DNA of 64,000 bases, taken from assembly GCA_905178155.1 (NCBI GenBank), contig CAJINV010000005.1, positions 1,390,438 to 1,454,437 on the forward strand, given 5' to 3'. The stretch is from Amoebophrya sp. A120. Its lineage: Eukaryota; Sar; Dinophyceae; Syndiniales; Amoebophryaceae. Of this stretch, positions 20,780-31,809 are shown one piece after another (position 1 is the first letter of the stretch; the number at the start of each line of letters is the position of its first letter). The notes below the pieces were generated by a model, which saw only the letters and a program-made list of their open reading frames with translations, searched no databases and was not told the DNA's origin. A program made the position numbers and the translations under genes.

Positions 20780-23104
20780 TTACTTCGACCCATTGTTTCC
20801 GGCCTGCGCGTGATTGCTCGTTGACCTCAGTGCCGACTGCGAAGCGCCAGTCATTGGTAGTAGTCTTTCCCGCGGGATTCCGAGCATGTCCGCCTGTTGC
20901 CATTCCTTTTGCGTGAACTGCAACAAGCCCTTGGGGGCAAACGCCGTACCAATAGGAGTGTCGAAGCACTTTTCGATGCGCAGCCGGTCGAAGTACGGAT
21001 CTGCTAGGCCGACGAGGGGTTCCAGACGCTGCCTCGGGTTCAGCAGCAGCATGCGGTCTAACAGGCTGAATCCCTGCTGCCACCGGGAAGAGAGACGTGT
21101 CGGGTGCCTGGGGGGGTTGATCATTTTTCAAGCGTACGCATGGCCTTTTCAGTCTAGTGTGCAAAAAAAAGTGCATAGCAAAATCAGCAGGCTGGTGTAG
21201 TGGAAGATGCGCGCGGGCCGGCGCGATCGCGAAAGAATGAATCGCAAGACAAATGCTCGTAAGTTTTTATCACCTCAAATATTCTGGCATAATCCAGGTC
21301 AGCGGCTTGCTTTTTATCGGTGGAAACTCGAACCGACAGTAGTCATGAACGTTGCCGCACAAGTCCGCGAGCTCCTCCTTCTTTGGTGTACCCCGCACCT
21401 TCACAATCTCGATCAGCTGGTCTACGCCGCCCTGTCCGGGAAAAATCGGCCGCCCCTCGTTGATCAGTTCGCCCATCACGCACCCCGCGGACCACATGTC
21501 AATCGCGCAGCCGTAGGTTTGCGATCCGAAAATCAGCTCCGGGGCGCGGTAATACCTTTCGATTATAAAGTATTCTGAATATTAAGTGACAAGATGTGGC
21601 TGCTGCACCAGCGCAGGGGCGGGACATAATTAATGTAAGTTTGGAAGCATGAGAACAGAAACAGGAATTTGGATGTTAATGTAAGTAATTGGACATGCAG
21701 CACACTGCTCACAGACTATGACTAAAGCAACAGCCTTCTAGTTTAATCTTGAAATAGCCCTCCGATACCTGCTGCAAATGTACTGCACCGAGGGGTTCCG
21801 ACTGTCCACCTTCTTCGCGGAGCCGAAGTCGCACAACTTCAAAACGTGCTGCTTCTGCATGTCCACAAGCAGATTCTGTGGTTTGATGTCGCGGTGCATG
21901 ACCTGGAAGCTTTTCAAGTACGCAAGCGCCCGTAGCAGCTGGTACGTGTACAGCATGATGAAAAACTCCGGCACGGCGCCGCGCGGGGGCTGCAGCTGCT
22001 GCGGGTTGTTCGCTCCGTGCCGGGTCGAAAAGCTCGTCCCGTATTGGTACTGCATCGCGAGCGGGTTGCGGTCGCGCAGGTGGCGGGCCACGTTGAAAAG
22101 CGTGTCCGGCATGTATTCCATCACGAGATTCAGGAACAGCTCGTCGCGCTGCGGGTCGCCCTGTATAGGTTTTTTTGACGGTAATGTATAGTTACTACGC
22201 GCAAGCCATACAGATACATCTCAAAACAGGAAACTTGGTTCAGAAGTGCTACTTTTCACGTGGAGCAAAGGCACGGCTTGGCTGTCATGAGAGAGGTGAC
22301 CACACACAACGTATTCAAAAATCATACTTGTGTGTGAAAGGGCGATATGAGTTTGATTATGTTCGGGTGCGGGAAATCCGTTTCCGCGGCGCACTGCAGG
22401 TCCTGCAATATCTGCAGTTCCCGGTTGCGGTAGCGCCGGTCCTGAAAAACTTTCTTGATCGCCACGTACTCCTGGTCGGGCATCACCTGGGCCAAGTACA
22501 CGATCCCGAAGGAACCGTTGCCAATTACCCTCTCCGCATTGTACGACTTCGGAGCGGAGGACGAGGACGTCGACTGGGTAGTACTTTGTGCCGCGTATTG
22601 GGGCGGCGGAGGCGGAGCTTGCTGCTGCTGCTGCTGTTGTTGGAGCAGCATTGCCTGGTGATCTTGTGCCGCAGCCATCTGCTGGTTGTAGGCGAAAGTT
22701 GGCGGGATGTTCGTCCCCACTACACCTGCAGTGCTTTGCTGCACATAGCTGTACTGCGGTTGCTGTGGCACACCACCAGCAAAGGACGCATGATGACTAC
22801 CGGCACTGTTGCTGGTCCCTGGCTGCAGGTAGTGGTTTTTGCTTGGAAACGAGCTCGACATCAAAACTTGCTGCTGAAAGTCGACGGATTCGTAATTCGA
22901 GCTGGTCTTGCTGTGAAAGGACTGCTGGTAAAGCATCTCAGGACCACGGTTCAAGCCGTTGTAGCCGTTGGTAGTCGTCGTCGATCCAATCACGGCGTTT
23001 GTCGTGGAATGTTGCAAAAGATCCGCAGATGAACCGCTGTTGTCGTCGTGCTCGTAGGGAGAGGAGGCGGGAAGGTTGTCGTACCGGCCGACGCCGACCA
23101 CCAT
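20780..23104 (-). CDS. GSK3: Glycogen synthase kinase 3-type Ser/Thr kinase
   Basis: Exons 23104-22328, 22160-21769, 21555-21274 and 21107-20780 give 592 residues, with all phases matching. Residues 1-185 are a low-complexity, Gln/Ser/Pro-rich extension with a Q8 run followed by P6. The kinase domain follows: glycine loop GNGSFG (195-200), ATP-site lysine in VAIKK (K217), catalytic HRDIKPQN (348-355), DFG (370-372), and the GSK3-specific activation segment [14 protein letters not shown] with the autophosphorylated tyrosine at 386. An insertion of about 30 residues (about 290-320) sits after the hinge region. CMGC insert and C-lobe motifs are present ([28 protein letters not shown]). GSK3 kinases regulate transcription, cytoskeleton and metabolism. 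The N-terminal extension is unusually long. Confidence 0.95.
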
Positions 23105-24128
23105 CGCGTATGAGCTGCTGCTGCTGTACGTACGTTACGACAAGAGCTAAGTACTGCCAGACGAGTAGAAAAGCACGAAGCGTTCGTGGGCAAGTAAGTA
23201 CTTGCTTCCCGGGGCCGGCTGGTGACTTGCGACGAAATTGCGATCCGCAGTTCTTCTAGACGAAGATCACGAATGGTGGGTCCATATTGGATCGACGATG
23301 CAGCACATGGACAGGGAATTGCTGCACGCGACTGGTTCGCTTGAAACCCGCCACATGATCCGCTTCAGCACCACTGTCCGGGGTCGCTGCAACGTGGTCC
23401 AAAGGACGAGCAGAGCCGAGGCACAACTTCACTCCACCAGAACGACAACAGAAACACCTGCGCCCTTTAAAGAAGCTCAGCGCGGCCTTTGATAATTCTG
23501 CCCAGCTACAACTTCAACACTGCTGCCCAAGCTTGCGAAATAAAATGTATAGAGGCAGAATTTTTCGTCCCACAAGAAAGACCGAGTCTGGGAAGTCGAA
23601 GTCGGGCAAAAGTTGCCTCCCACACTACATCATCACCTCCGCAGTGGCCTGATGCTGATTTCTAACAACATATACAAAAACTAAAACAAAAGCGCGTCAC
23701 TCAAAGAAAGCCGATTTTGCTGCCCCCGGGTGGAAGGTTCGCTCTTTCTTTTGTATACAGAGTTCTACACTTGAGAAGGACTTGCAACATTCACATTGTG
23801 TGGAAGGACTAGGGACGTACAGTCTTTCTATGGTTTTTAGTTATGTTTAGAGATGACCAAAGAACATCCATGGTTTTCTGATGGACAACAAGCGACGGCA
23901 CGGAAATGCTCGCTACAGTTGTAATTGTACTCGTGGCAAGAGGCGGTCTCTTGAGGTGAAAATGTGAATCAATCCGTCCTTCATGTCGCCTTTAAACTTA
24001 TGTCGTTTGTCATGTGATAATTTGTCTGCAGCCATTCGTTCCCGGCTACGCAACGAACTGAGGAGTTGTCGGTGCACTGTGGTGATGAGATGAAGATCAT
24101 ACCACAAGACTACAGCCACTCCCTATCG
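23105..24128. other. Intergenic, no gene seen
   Basis: The upstream region of the kinase gene and the downstream region of the first PRA1 gene. Open frames are short and have no family features. Confidence 0.35.
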
Positions 24129-25166
24129 TCACACAACTTCCTGCTTCGCTACTGTTTGCGCGCCCGCTAGCTCCTCTGCCATCGCCGCGTCGTCAATTTG
24201 GTGGAAAAACCCATGTAAACACAGAAACATCAGAAACCAGAGCGCGTTGCTGATGACCGCGCTGCCGCACCAGAATACGATCACTAGACTCGTCACACTG
24301 AACATCACAAGCCACCTTTGTGACGGACCGAACGTGACGCCGCCTGCCGTTACCTGCCAGTCCGGATCCGCGTTCTTCTTCAGGAAGAGAAACCTGTGAT
24401 GATCATGGCAGTGTGGGGGATTGAGTGGTGGCATGACGAAAATAGCGATGGAATCCGATAATTGCAGAAGCAATGGCACAGGCACGAAAATGTGGCATAC
24501 ATTCTTCAAAAACCCCAAAATCAAATTACATTGCTAATATTTCACATCATCAACAACATACCAAGCGGCCCCTAGCATCGTGAACAGCAGTATCGCGCCG
24601 GGGAGTAGAAGCAGGCAAATAAGCTGCCAGAGGAAGAAGCACAACGTGTAGTTCGCACGGTATCGGCCAACATTCTGCATTAACGAACCGCACGCCGCCG
24701 CACCGTCCGCCGGCTTTGCCATCGGCAACGCGAATTCCCGCCAGGGCTGCATGACGCCGAATTTCTCGTTTATTACAGTGGACACAGGATTGTTCATCTC
24801 GCTAATCCCCCCGGTCCCGAAATTCAAGCTTGACATCCCGCTCAGAATCGAGTTCGCCCCCTCCTTCGCGCTTCCGGACTGCGCGGCCTGCTGGAGCGTC
24901 AGATACAGCCCCATCGCGGATTGCTGAGCGGTGAGAAGCAGCCGCTGCGGGTCGAAGGGGTTAAGTCCGGTTTGGCCAGTTCCGTTCGAGTCTAAGCTGG
25001 GCATCGGCGTGTTGCCGAATCCGCCGGGCGTGGAGTGGTGGAACTCGCGGGTGTCCACACCCGCGGGCGGGGGAGGCGGTGGGCCGGTTCCGGCGCCGAC
25101 AGTGGTAGGCATCGGCGGGTCGAAAAAATTATCGAGCTCCGGGTTCGGAGGCAGGGGAGGCTGCAT
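24129..25166 (-). CDS. PRA1: PRA1-family protein, copy 1 (intact)
   Basis: Exons 25166-24562 and 24393-24129, GT-AG intron in phase 2, 289 residues. PRA1/Yip3 proteins are small four-helix membrane proteins of the ER-Golgi system that bind prenylated Rab GTPases. Family features are the segment FALPMAKP...LMQNVGRYRANY, the first hydrophobic hairpin TLCFFLWQLICLLLLPGAIL, and the second RWLVMFSVTSLVIVFWCGSA followed by NALWFLMFLCLHGFF. The N-terminal 130 residues are Pro/Gly-rich with a cytosolic, disordered look. The C-terminus here (IDDAAMAEELAG...) is the ancestral one, because the tandem duplication starts at about 24,221, inside this exon. Confidence 0.85.
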
Positions 25167-26749
25167 CTTGGATGAAACGTGCGGATGATATTAGATACTT
25201 TTTGATGTATGTTGTGAGTAGAGAGATAAAGATATTTTGTGTTCGCGACTCTACCGAACCTTGCGACAAGCTTCTTTCAGCATCATGTTGACCATGTAGA
25301 AAACTCAACGTACAAATCAACTTTAAATGATCTGGCAAAGCGGCTTGACTTATGGTTCGTACATACTGGAGCTGGACTAGTATGTAGCGGTCATGTCGCA
25401 GTCGCTGTTGTGGTGTGCCAGTGAGTCACAGGGGTTAGCGCCCAGGTCACGACCATGCCGTTCTCCTGGAGTTGCAGCTAGATTTTCATGTCCCCATGCT
25501 TACCATCTCGTTTGCAGTGAGCTTTTGTCCATTTCGTTCTGGTTTATCAAAGTTTTTTCTTGCTGTTGTTTTCTTGCATGTGCGTATATTGGTTGCAGCA
25601 TTTGCAGGAGCAGCGACTGAAGGAACAGACGCTCGTCAGCAAGGACGATGTGCCGCATGAGTGTGTCAAATGAAGAAGAACACCACAACATCCACTGGAA
25701 TACAGCAACAAGAACGGAAACCACGTGGTCCCCAGCTGCACAGTCAATGTCCTATATGACATTGAGCAGTAGAAGCAGTTCTTTCGAAATTTTTTCCTTT
25801 GCTATCAATCAATCAATCCGCTCACGTCTTTGGGAGGGTCAACGCGAGCAGGTTCTGCGCCTTTGCTCGCAGCGCTTTCTTCATAAGTTTCACTGAAGAG
25901 GGAACTTCTAACTTACAAAGATGCCGCAAGACAAAGTATCTAAAGATAGTAAACTTAGAACAAGATGAGTATTGGAAAAAGCTAAAAGTCTATGTTCTCT
26001 TTTGAAAACGATTTTTGATCTCTACAACCGTAGCTTGGAGTAAGTCATGAAGAGAAACGCTTTGGTGCTATGGTGCATTAACTTTGCTATACAATCATAC
26101 AATCTTAAGCTCTCGCTGGCAGGCGGAAGCTGGAGTCTAACCACCTTTATTTGGGGTTCATCTTTCTGAGTATCTTTCCCAGTCGTTATGTTTCGAATCT
26201 GTACTACTTCAGCTCTCGGTTTATTTTTACAAGGTCAGTTCCGGTTGTGGTAATCGTGACGGTGGGTGGAGGCAGTTAGCTGTAGCTCTAAGCGGAGGTG
26301 AACAAAAATCAATCCCGATTCATACAGACTTTAACTAAGTTATGCAACCCCCTTGAGGTAAGGGCGGTTGCGGTTACTGCAATGCTACGGTTTCTTGGAC
26401 ATCATATGTTCTCTTATCGATTCACTGTAGCTGTACTAGTGTACGTTGCAGTTATTCAATATTTTCACATACGGGGTGCACACCTATACCAGCATGTTGG
26501 AATACCGCATCAACGAACTTTGGTTCGTCATTGATTGCGGGCAGGGGTGCTTCAAAGACTTACATTAGCATTAGCCTTGTACAAGAAGGGAGTTTAACAT
26601 TCGAGTATATGATCAATAAGTATATTACTAAACAGTTCGGAACAAAAATAAGGAGATTAAGTTCAGGTTTTGGTCGTGAGATGCCTTGCTTTCTTGTTTG
26701 ATCAAACAGATTACCGATTAATGAATGAGATTACTAATCTCACAGTAAG
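25167..26749. other. Intergenic spacer, homologous to 43606-44862
   Basis: No gene recognised. Long stretches match the spacer after PRA1 copy 2, including the CCAGTCGTTAT and GTCATTGATTGCGGG regions, with many small insertions and deletions. Unit 1 has about 330 bp more, mainly around 25,860-26,090. Confidence 0.5.
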
Positions 26750-29405
26750 CTAGTTCCCCCGCACCATGGTCGAGGACTCCGCACCCGGTTGCGCCTCCTG
26801 CATCGGCCCCGGTTTGCCTTCCAGGGGACCACCAGCATCCAACTCGCTCTCCTTCGCTTTTCCCGTGTCTTGCCCATGCCCCTCGAAAACCAACATGGAG
26901 GAGATGTCATGGTTGAGCGGGTGGAGATCGTCGATACCGCTAGTGGGTGGATTTTTGTGCGCGATGGGTTTTTCCGACGCAGCCGTAGTCACCAGATTCT
27001 CTCCGTCGCCGCCGCTAACACCTTTTCCCGGCGTGAGTTCCCTTGCCGTTTCCTGCAACTGCAGCGCTGTGGCTGTCGCGGATTCCGATTCGTCGCTCGT
27101 GCCCGTAACCGTGCCTCCGCGAGCGGCAGATCGTACAGCAGTTGCGGGAGGTCTGCCTTCTTGTTGTTGTTTTGGTGGACTTGCTTGCGGCGGTGGTGCT
27201 GCAGCCTCTTCTGGCGATCCATTCGTGGAACCGTCTTCCTGCGGCTGCAACTGTGACCTGGTAAGTTATTTTACGCACGTCGTTGCCAGGGCGGAAAAGG
27301 TCGTTCTTCATATTCTCGACATTCGCATAAGTGATAACTCACCTTTTAGCTTCGTAGTGTGACCTACGCAAAACAAACTTCTAGAACTATCTCAAGAAGT
27401 ACTAAGTACGTTTTCATGCCGGGAACGAGTGAATTCGTTTTCACTGGACCGTCAGTCTCACGTTTGAGCAAAGGAGCGTCCTCGGGCGCGGAGGGTAACG
27501 GACTGCGGATTGTCAGCGTGGTAGAAGCGGTTACAGTCTTGCCTGCGACTGCACCTGGTGCTGGAGCGGGTTGTGGCTTTCTCTTCTGTGGGAGTTCGAC
27601 GACTCGGAGTTCCTTTTCTTCACCGGTTCGTTTCTCCAGTACTTTGCCTTGTTTTTCCTCGGGGCTCGGCGGGCCGTGCAAATCCAACTTCCCCTGCAGG
27701 TGTTGTCGCTTTCCAACATCACTAGTTTCCAAAATCGAATAAACCTCGTCCACAACTGCGTCTCGATCTTGAGTTGCTTCTTCGCCGTGCTGCCCGTGTT
27801 CTGCCGTTTCATCTGCTTCAGCAGCTCGCTGGAGCGTTTTCCGGTCCTCCGGGTCAGGCACGTGTTCCAGGTGCCCGACAATGTCAGTGTCACCCTCATT
27901 CTCGGGCGACGGTTGTACATACGTGTAGACGCAGGCATCGTTCTATCCAGGAAGATAGAACCCTTCCCATCCCCATCCATTTTTTGCATGACACACACTA
28001 GTCTAGACTTGGCTCATGTTTTGCATGGCAAATTAATTGGATGGGGTTGTGTGTTTCTTCCGGGATACGTTCTGAGTTACGAGATCTGTACCCCACTTTA
28101 TCATCTTCCACGAGCAGTTTTTCCCGTAGTAAGCAACGGCGCCCCGGCGAGACGTCAGCGGTATTCCATGCAAGAATGTAGTAACTGTAGTAGATGAAGA
28201 TGACGTTTTTATAAATGACATGACTGCACCAGCTTTATCATCTGAAATGGCTATAAAGAATTGCGAGAAAAACTCGAGCAGGCGTTGCGGATAATCTAAA
28301 TCCGCGGAAGCTGCCTCCGGATTGGCATCCGTGCCCCCTGTGCGAGCCTGTGTTTTTTATTTTGTGAGCCTACTACCTACATCTACATGTTAGAAACGGA
28401 TAAGGGAAAGCTTGCAACAATTCGTCTTGAACAAGGTTTCATAATCTTCCGCGGCCCCGTCTTTGCGCGGTTATAGAGTGACTCACTTCCCCATGATGCC
28501 GCAGTCACCTCCCCATATCGCGCCCGACTTTCCCTTGCCTGTAGTGAATTTCTTTTCCATGATGGTGTGGAAGTTGGGAAGTCAGCCCCTACTTCCCCCC
28601 CCATCTGCTGCGAACAGAAACGCCGAGGCGGCCCTAGACATCGAGCCCTAACATGCCCTAGGCCCACCCTAAGCGAACATCTGGCGCGCGGCTCCGTTCA
28701 GCACCAACCCAGGGGCTGCAGGAGGGCCAAGATGGTGCAAGGGGTGCAGGGAAGTGACCGATGCAGTGTGGAGTGAGGCAGTGGCGCAGCTGGGAAAGCG
28801 GTGCACTCGAAATGAGGTAAGAAAGAGCCTGGGGAAGTGATTCACTCCCTTACTCGACTTGCGGGGAGAGAGGCTTTCCCGGCAGCGAGTGAGTTTTTGA
28901 TGTGATTACGTATACGTTTAAGTCTTGAATTTCCGTCTAGGTACTCCGAGTACCCGTTTCGGATGTCGTTACACACGGCATCCCATGGATATATTGATTT
29001 AAAGGTATTCACTTCTTCCTCGAGCTCCTTCTCCTGCTCTACACTTATTGCGTCGTGGTCGACGTCCGGAGCGTGTTGTACGTGCGTGGGGGCCAATTCC
29101 GGGTTGGGGTTGGGTTGCTCGCTTGTTCGTGTCTCTTTTTGTTCGTTGAGCAGCTCCACGATTCTATCACGTAGAGATCCGGATGGAACATGTTTGGAAC
29201 AGGCTTCTTGGTATTTTTCTGGCGTCTCCGAAAGCGGAGAATATGGATACAGAAAAGCGATGTGCTCATCATGGGAGGGGGGAAGCCTCACACTCACACT
29301 CAACATCCATTTAAGTATTTCATAGACCTTTCCTTGCTGAACCTGAAGCTGCTTCCCAATCCCATTGGGCGGCCACATATAACGTGGGGGCAACTGGTGG
29401 CGCTG
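26750..29405 (-). CDS. Family Y low-complexity protein, unit 1 (5' end unresolved)
   Basis: Supported exons are 29405-28854, 28347-28069, 27942-27410 and 27257-26750, with all introns GT-AG and phases matching (0, 0, 2), giving 623 residues after an unknown 5' part. Nothing is recognised by family. The first exon is mixed helical (LKWMLSVSVRLPPSHDEHIA, then LEEEVNTFKSIYPWDAV). The second has YPQRLLEFFSQFFIAISDDK and a Ser/Thr patch. The last two are acidic, Gln/Pro/Ala-rich and probably disordered. The final 40 residues (LDAGGPLEGKPGPMQEAQPG) are nearly identical to those of the unit-2 paralogue, while the rest is not. Intron 28070 side (27943-28068) is an introner; intron 28348-28853 holds a TIR element. 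The upstream start might be the exon at 30495-30716. Confidence 0.6.
27944..28067. mobile_element. Introner element in family Y gene, unit 1
   Basis: A 124-bp element with inverted ends TATCCAGGAAGA and TATCCCGGAAGA plus inner inverted CCCCATCCA words, flanked by 5-bp repeats CGTTC (27939-27943 and 28068-28072). On the sense strand the donor GT is made of the last G of one target copy and the first T of the element, and the acceptor AG of the last A of the element and the first G of the other copy. Inside are GCATGAC-type words in both orientations. Confidence 0.8.
28476..28847. mobile_element. Short TIR element in an intron
   Basis: The ends are inverted, 17 of 18 matching: GAGTGACTCACTTCCCCA on the left, GAGTGAATCACTTCCCCA read from the right. 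The 372-bp element has no coding capacity. It ends 6 bp from the 5' splice site of the intron 28348-28853. No clear target duplication was found. Confidence 0.6.
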
Positions 29406-29799
29406 CTACATCACATATATGCAATGCTCAAGTTCAAGAATCCTGAGTGTGTAGATCACAATTAATGGCCAGAGAACTCATCATATTTCAAAAGTTTGTG
29501 CTTGATGGTACATCAGAGAGAGACGAAAACGAAATGAATCGAAGTGCAATAAACTTGCCTAGCTTGTTACCAACAATAGCCGCGTCCGCGGGGGTAGTGA
29601 GGTTACAGAGGTCGTTTTCTCGACTGCCCGACTCCCCTTTGCTGCACCCACTGCTTTCGCGCGTTCCCGATAGCAAATGAGCCGCCCTCGTTAGTAAGTA
29701 CCTCAAACATGCCATCGCGTAACACGTTGCCCCACGCGGGGTCGGGGACGCTAGATATTTTTATTTGTCACGGCCATAAGTCGCGGCCACCGTTCTGTC

Positions 29800-30390
29800 T
29801 TCAGCCCGAAAGCCCTTTCCCGCATGCTATGGCCCAGCCAGGGCCTCCACTAGGGCCGGCCCCTTGGGCGCCCAAAATCGGGCCAATCGCATGAGGGCTC
29901 ATTAGCAAGCTTTTTGCTTTTGGCGGCGTTTGCGTTTGTTTTGTGCGTTATTTTGTGGCAAAGTCGCGCCCCTGCACCTGCTGCCGACAGAGGCGAAACG
30001 CTCACCCTCCCGCACGCCATGGCCACCCGAACGAGGTCCCCCTCCAGGGCCGGACCGATGGCCCCTCGAAATAGTTCCAATAGCCTGCGGGTTGCTTGGC
30101 TTTCGGCTTTTGGCGGACTTTGCGTTTTAACTTTTGTTGAAGCCTTTCCCGAAAGCTATGGCCCCGCCAGGGGCTCTACCAAGGTTGGCGCATCGGGCAC
30201 CCCAAATCGGGCTGACGGCATGCGGGTTAGCTTTTTGCTTTTGGCGGTGTTTGCGTTTTTTGCTTTTTTTTATTGAAAAGCCGCGCCCCTCCTGGTACCG
30301 ACAGAGGAGAGACGCTTTCCCACACGCTATGGCCACCACAGGGCCTCCGCCAGGGCCGGCTCTGTGGGACCCCAAATATCATACATATAT
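29800..30390. repeat. Degenerate tandem repeat, about four units
   Basis: Blocks with the words CTATGGCC(C/A)...CCAGGG, CCCAAAATCGGGC and CTTTTTGCTTTTGGCGG recur. The CATGGCC/CTATGGCC word is at about 29,827, 30,018, 30,156 and 30,329, so unit length varies from about 130 to 190 bp. Non-coding; it interrupts the region between family Y and family X in unit 1 and has no evident partner in unit 2. Confidence 0.6.
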
Positions 30391-30494
30391 CACGCAAAGC
30401 AAGCGGCGCCTTTTGTGTATGCCTGAAAACCAGTGAACAGGAGTCCTGGTCCAAATTCTACATTTTGTCATGATGTTTTTCATCTGTTGCACAC

Positions 30495-30716
30495 CGAGTT
30501 TCTACAATTCGATACAGGGCTTGGATCATCTACATCTTCGTTCGAGCTCTCGTTCAGTATGGCTTTCGTGCATTCTTGGACGGTTCGGCGCGTTCTTCTA
30601 GTAGCTGCTTCTGGAAGTAGATTATTCACACCCGCTTGTACTGCGAGTGCGGCTGCGGTCATAGCTCCTTTGACGACTTTTCTCGTGTCGTACATGGTGT
30701 CGAAGCGGCTGTCGTA
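30495..30716 (-). CDS. Putative isolated exon
   Basis: An open frame bounded by an AG acceptor (TGCATAG) and a GT donor (TCGGTGTGC), both in phase 0, encoding 74 residues with an Ala/Val-rich helix (GAMTAAALAVQAGVNN) and a Thr/Arg-rich part. Its phases would fit splicing to the family Y exon at 29405, across the tandem repeat. It could also be a short gene starting at the ATG at 30695. No family recognised. Confidence 0.35.
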
Positions 30717-31809
30717 CTATGCAGCGGGTACAAACATTCATTTCTTTTTCTGAGTGTGTCGTTGCCCTTTTTACCGACGCGGTCATCCTACCTGTGACCC
30801 ATCTTCGTCAAATATCATATCATTAGCTGTAGTGCATTGACATGGCCATCATGATTGGAAACACAGCTGCAGCGAAAGGATAGCATTGGTTCGAGGCATT
30901 GCATGCGCAGCAGTTTAACTGGATCCGCGGTTCAACATAGTGCCCCCAGTTCAAAACCAGCCCGGCGCCTACAAAAATTAAGAACAGTTAGCTCTTTAGT
31001 ACGATGAAGCGGCGCCCCTCCTTCGTTTGAAGGAGGGCATGATCTTTCTCCCGGGTACCTTGTCAAAATGTTGGGCACATTCTCAACGGGGGGAGCGGAT
31101 GTTCTCCGGCACCCGTGCGGATCTGTACCTGAGACGCCACAGCAGTGTCGTCTTAGATGATGAGGCAGCAGGGCAATTTCGTGTGTAAAGTACGCCGCAC
31201 GAGGACGCGCGCGTCTCGAGCAGAAGCCTGTTCCGTCAATAGCGTGCGCGCGCGCGCGCGCACGCTAGGAATTATGCACGCCGATGCTCCGCGCTGATTG
31301 GCACGCAGCGACGCTTTTTGCGACCACTCCACTCCATCCATGCGTTTTGTAAAGTATGATTCTGCGAGTGTCTGTTTTGCGCGCGGACCTTGTTCGCTTC
31401 GCTCCTCCCACCTGCCCTTTTCGTATGCTGGTCGTCGCATTTCGGGGGGATCTGTTTCTCCGAAGGCACCTTCCCGAACAGGGGTACCTTCTCGAATTGG
31501 TACACATCTAAATATTGAGTACTTAAAAATGGGTATCGATATCAAGTCAACAACCAGCCGTCAGAGAGAATTTGACACGAATCCGGCAACGGAAAACGTG
31601 GAATGAGACACGGACAGAGTGTGCTGGGAGGGCGGCGAAGTGTGCGAGCCTGGCAGAGCACGCAGGGCGCATAGAGGATGGAAATGCGGTATGCATCACC
31701 AACACGACCAACAATGCCACCATACTCGAAGTACCGCTCGGGAACTACAGGAATGACATACGTATACGACATCAGAAAAAGTCGACAGGTTCTTGTTTGA
31801 GGAACTTCA
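30717..31809. other. Intergenic, no assigned gene
   Basis: A 130-codon minus-strand frame (31545-31153) is open but Arg-rich, and shares its DNA with other open frames, so it is not called. A GC-alternating palindrome lies at 31241-31266. Confidence 0.35.
31241..31266. repeat. 26-bp perfect palindrome, alternating GC
   Basis: The block AGCGTGCGCG...CGCGCACGCT equals its own reverse complement and contains an uninterrupted alternating G/C core, a sequence prone to Z-DNA or cruciform structure. Confidence 0.8.
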
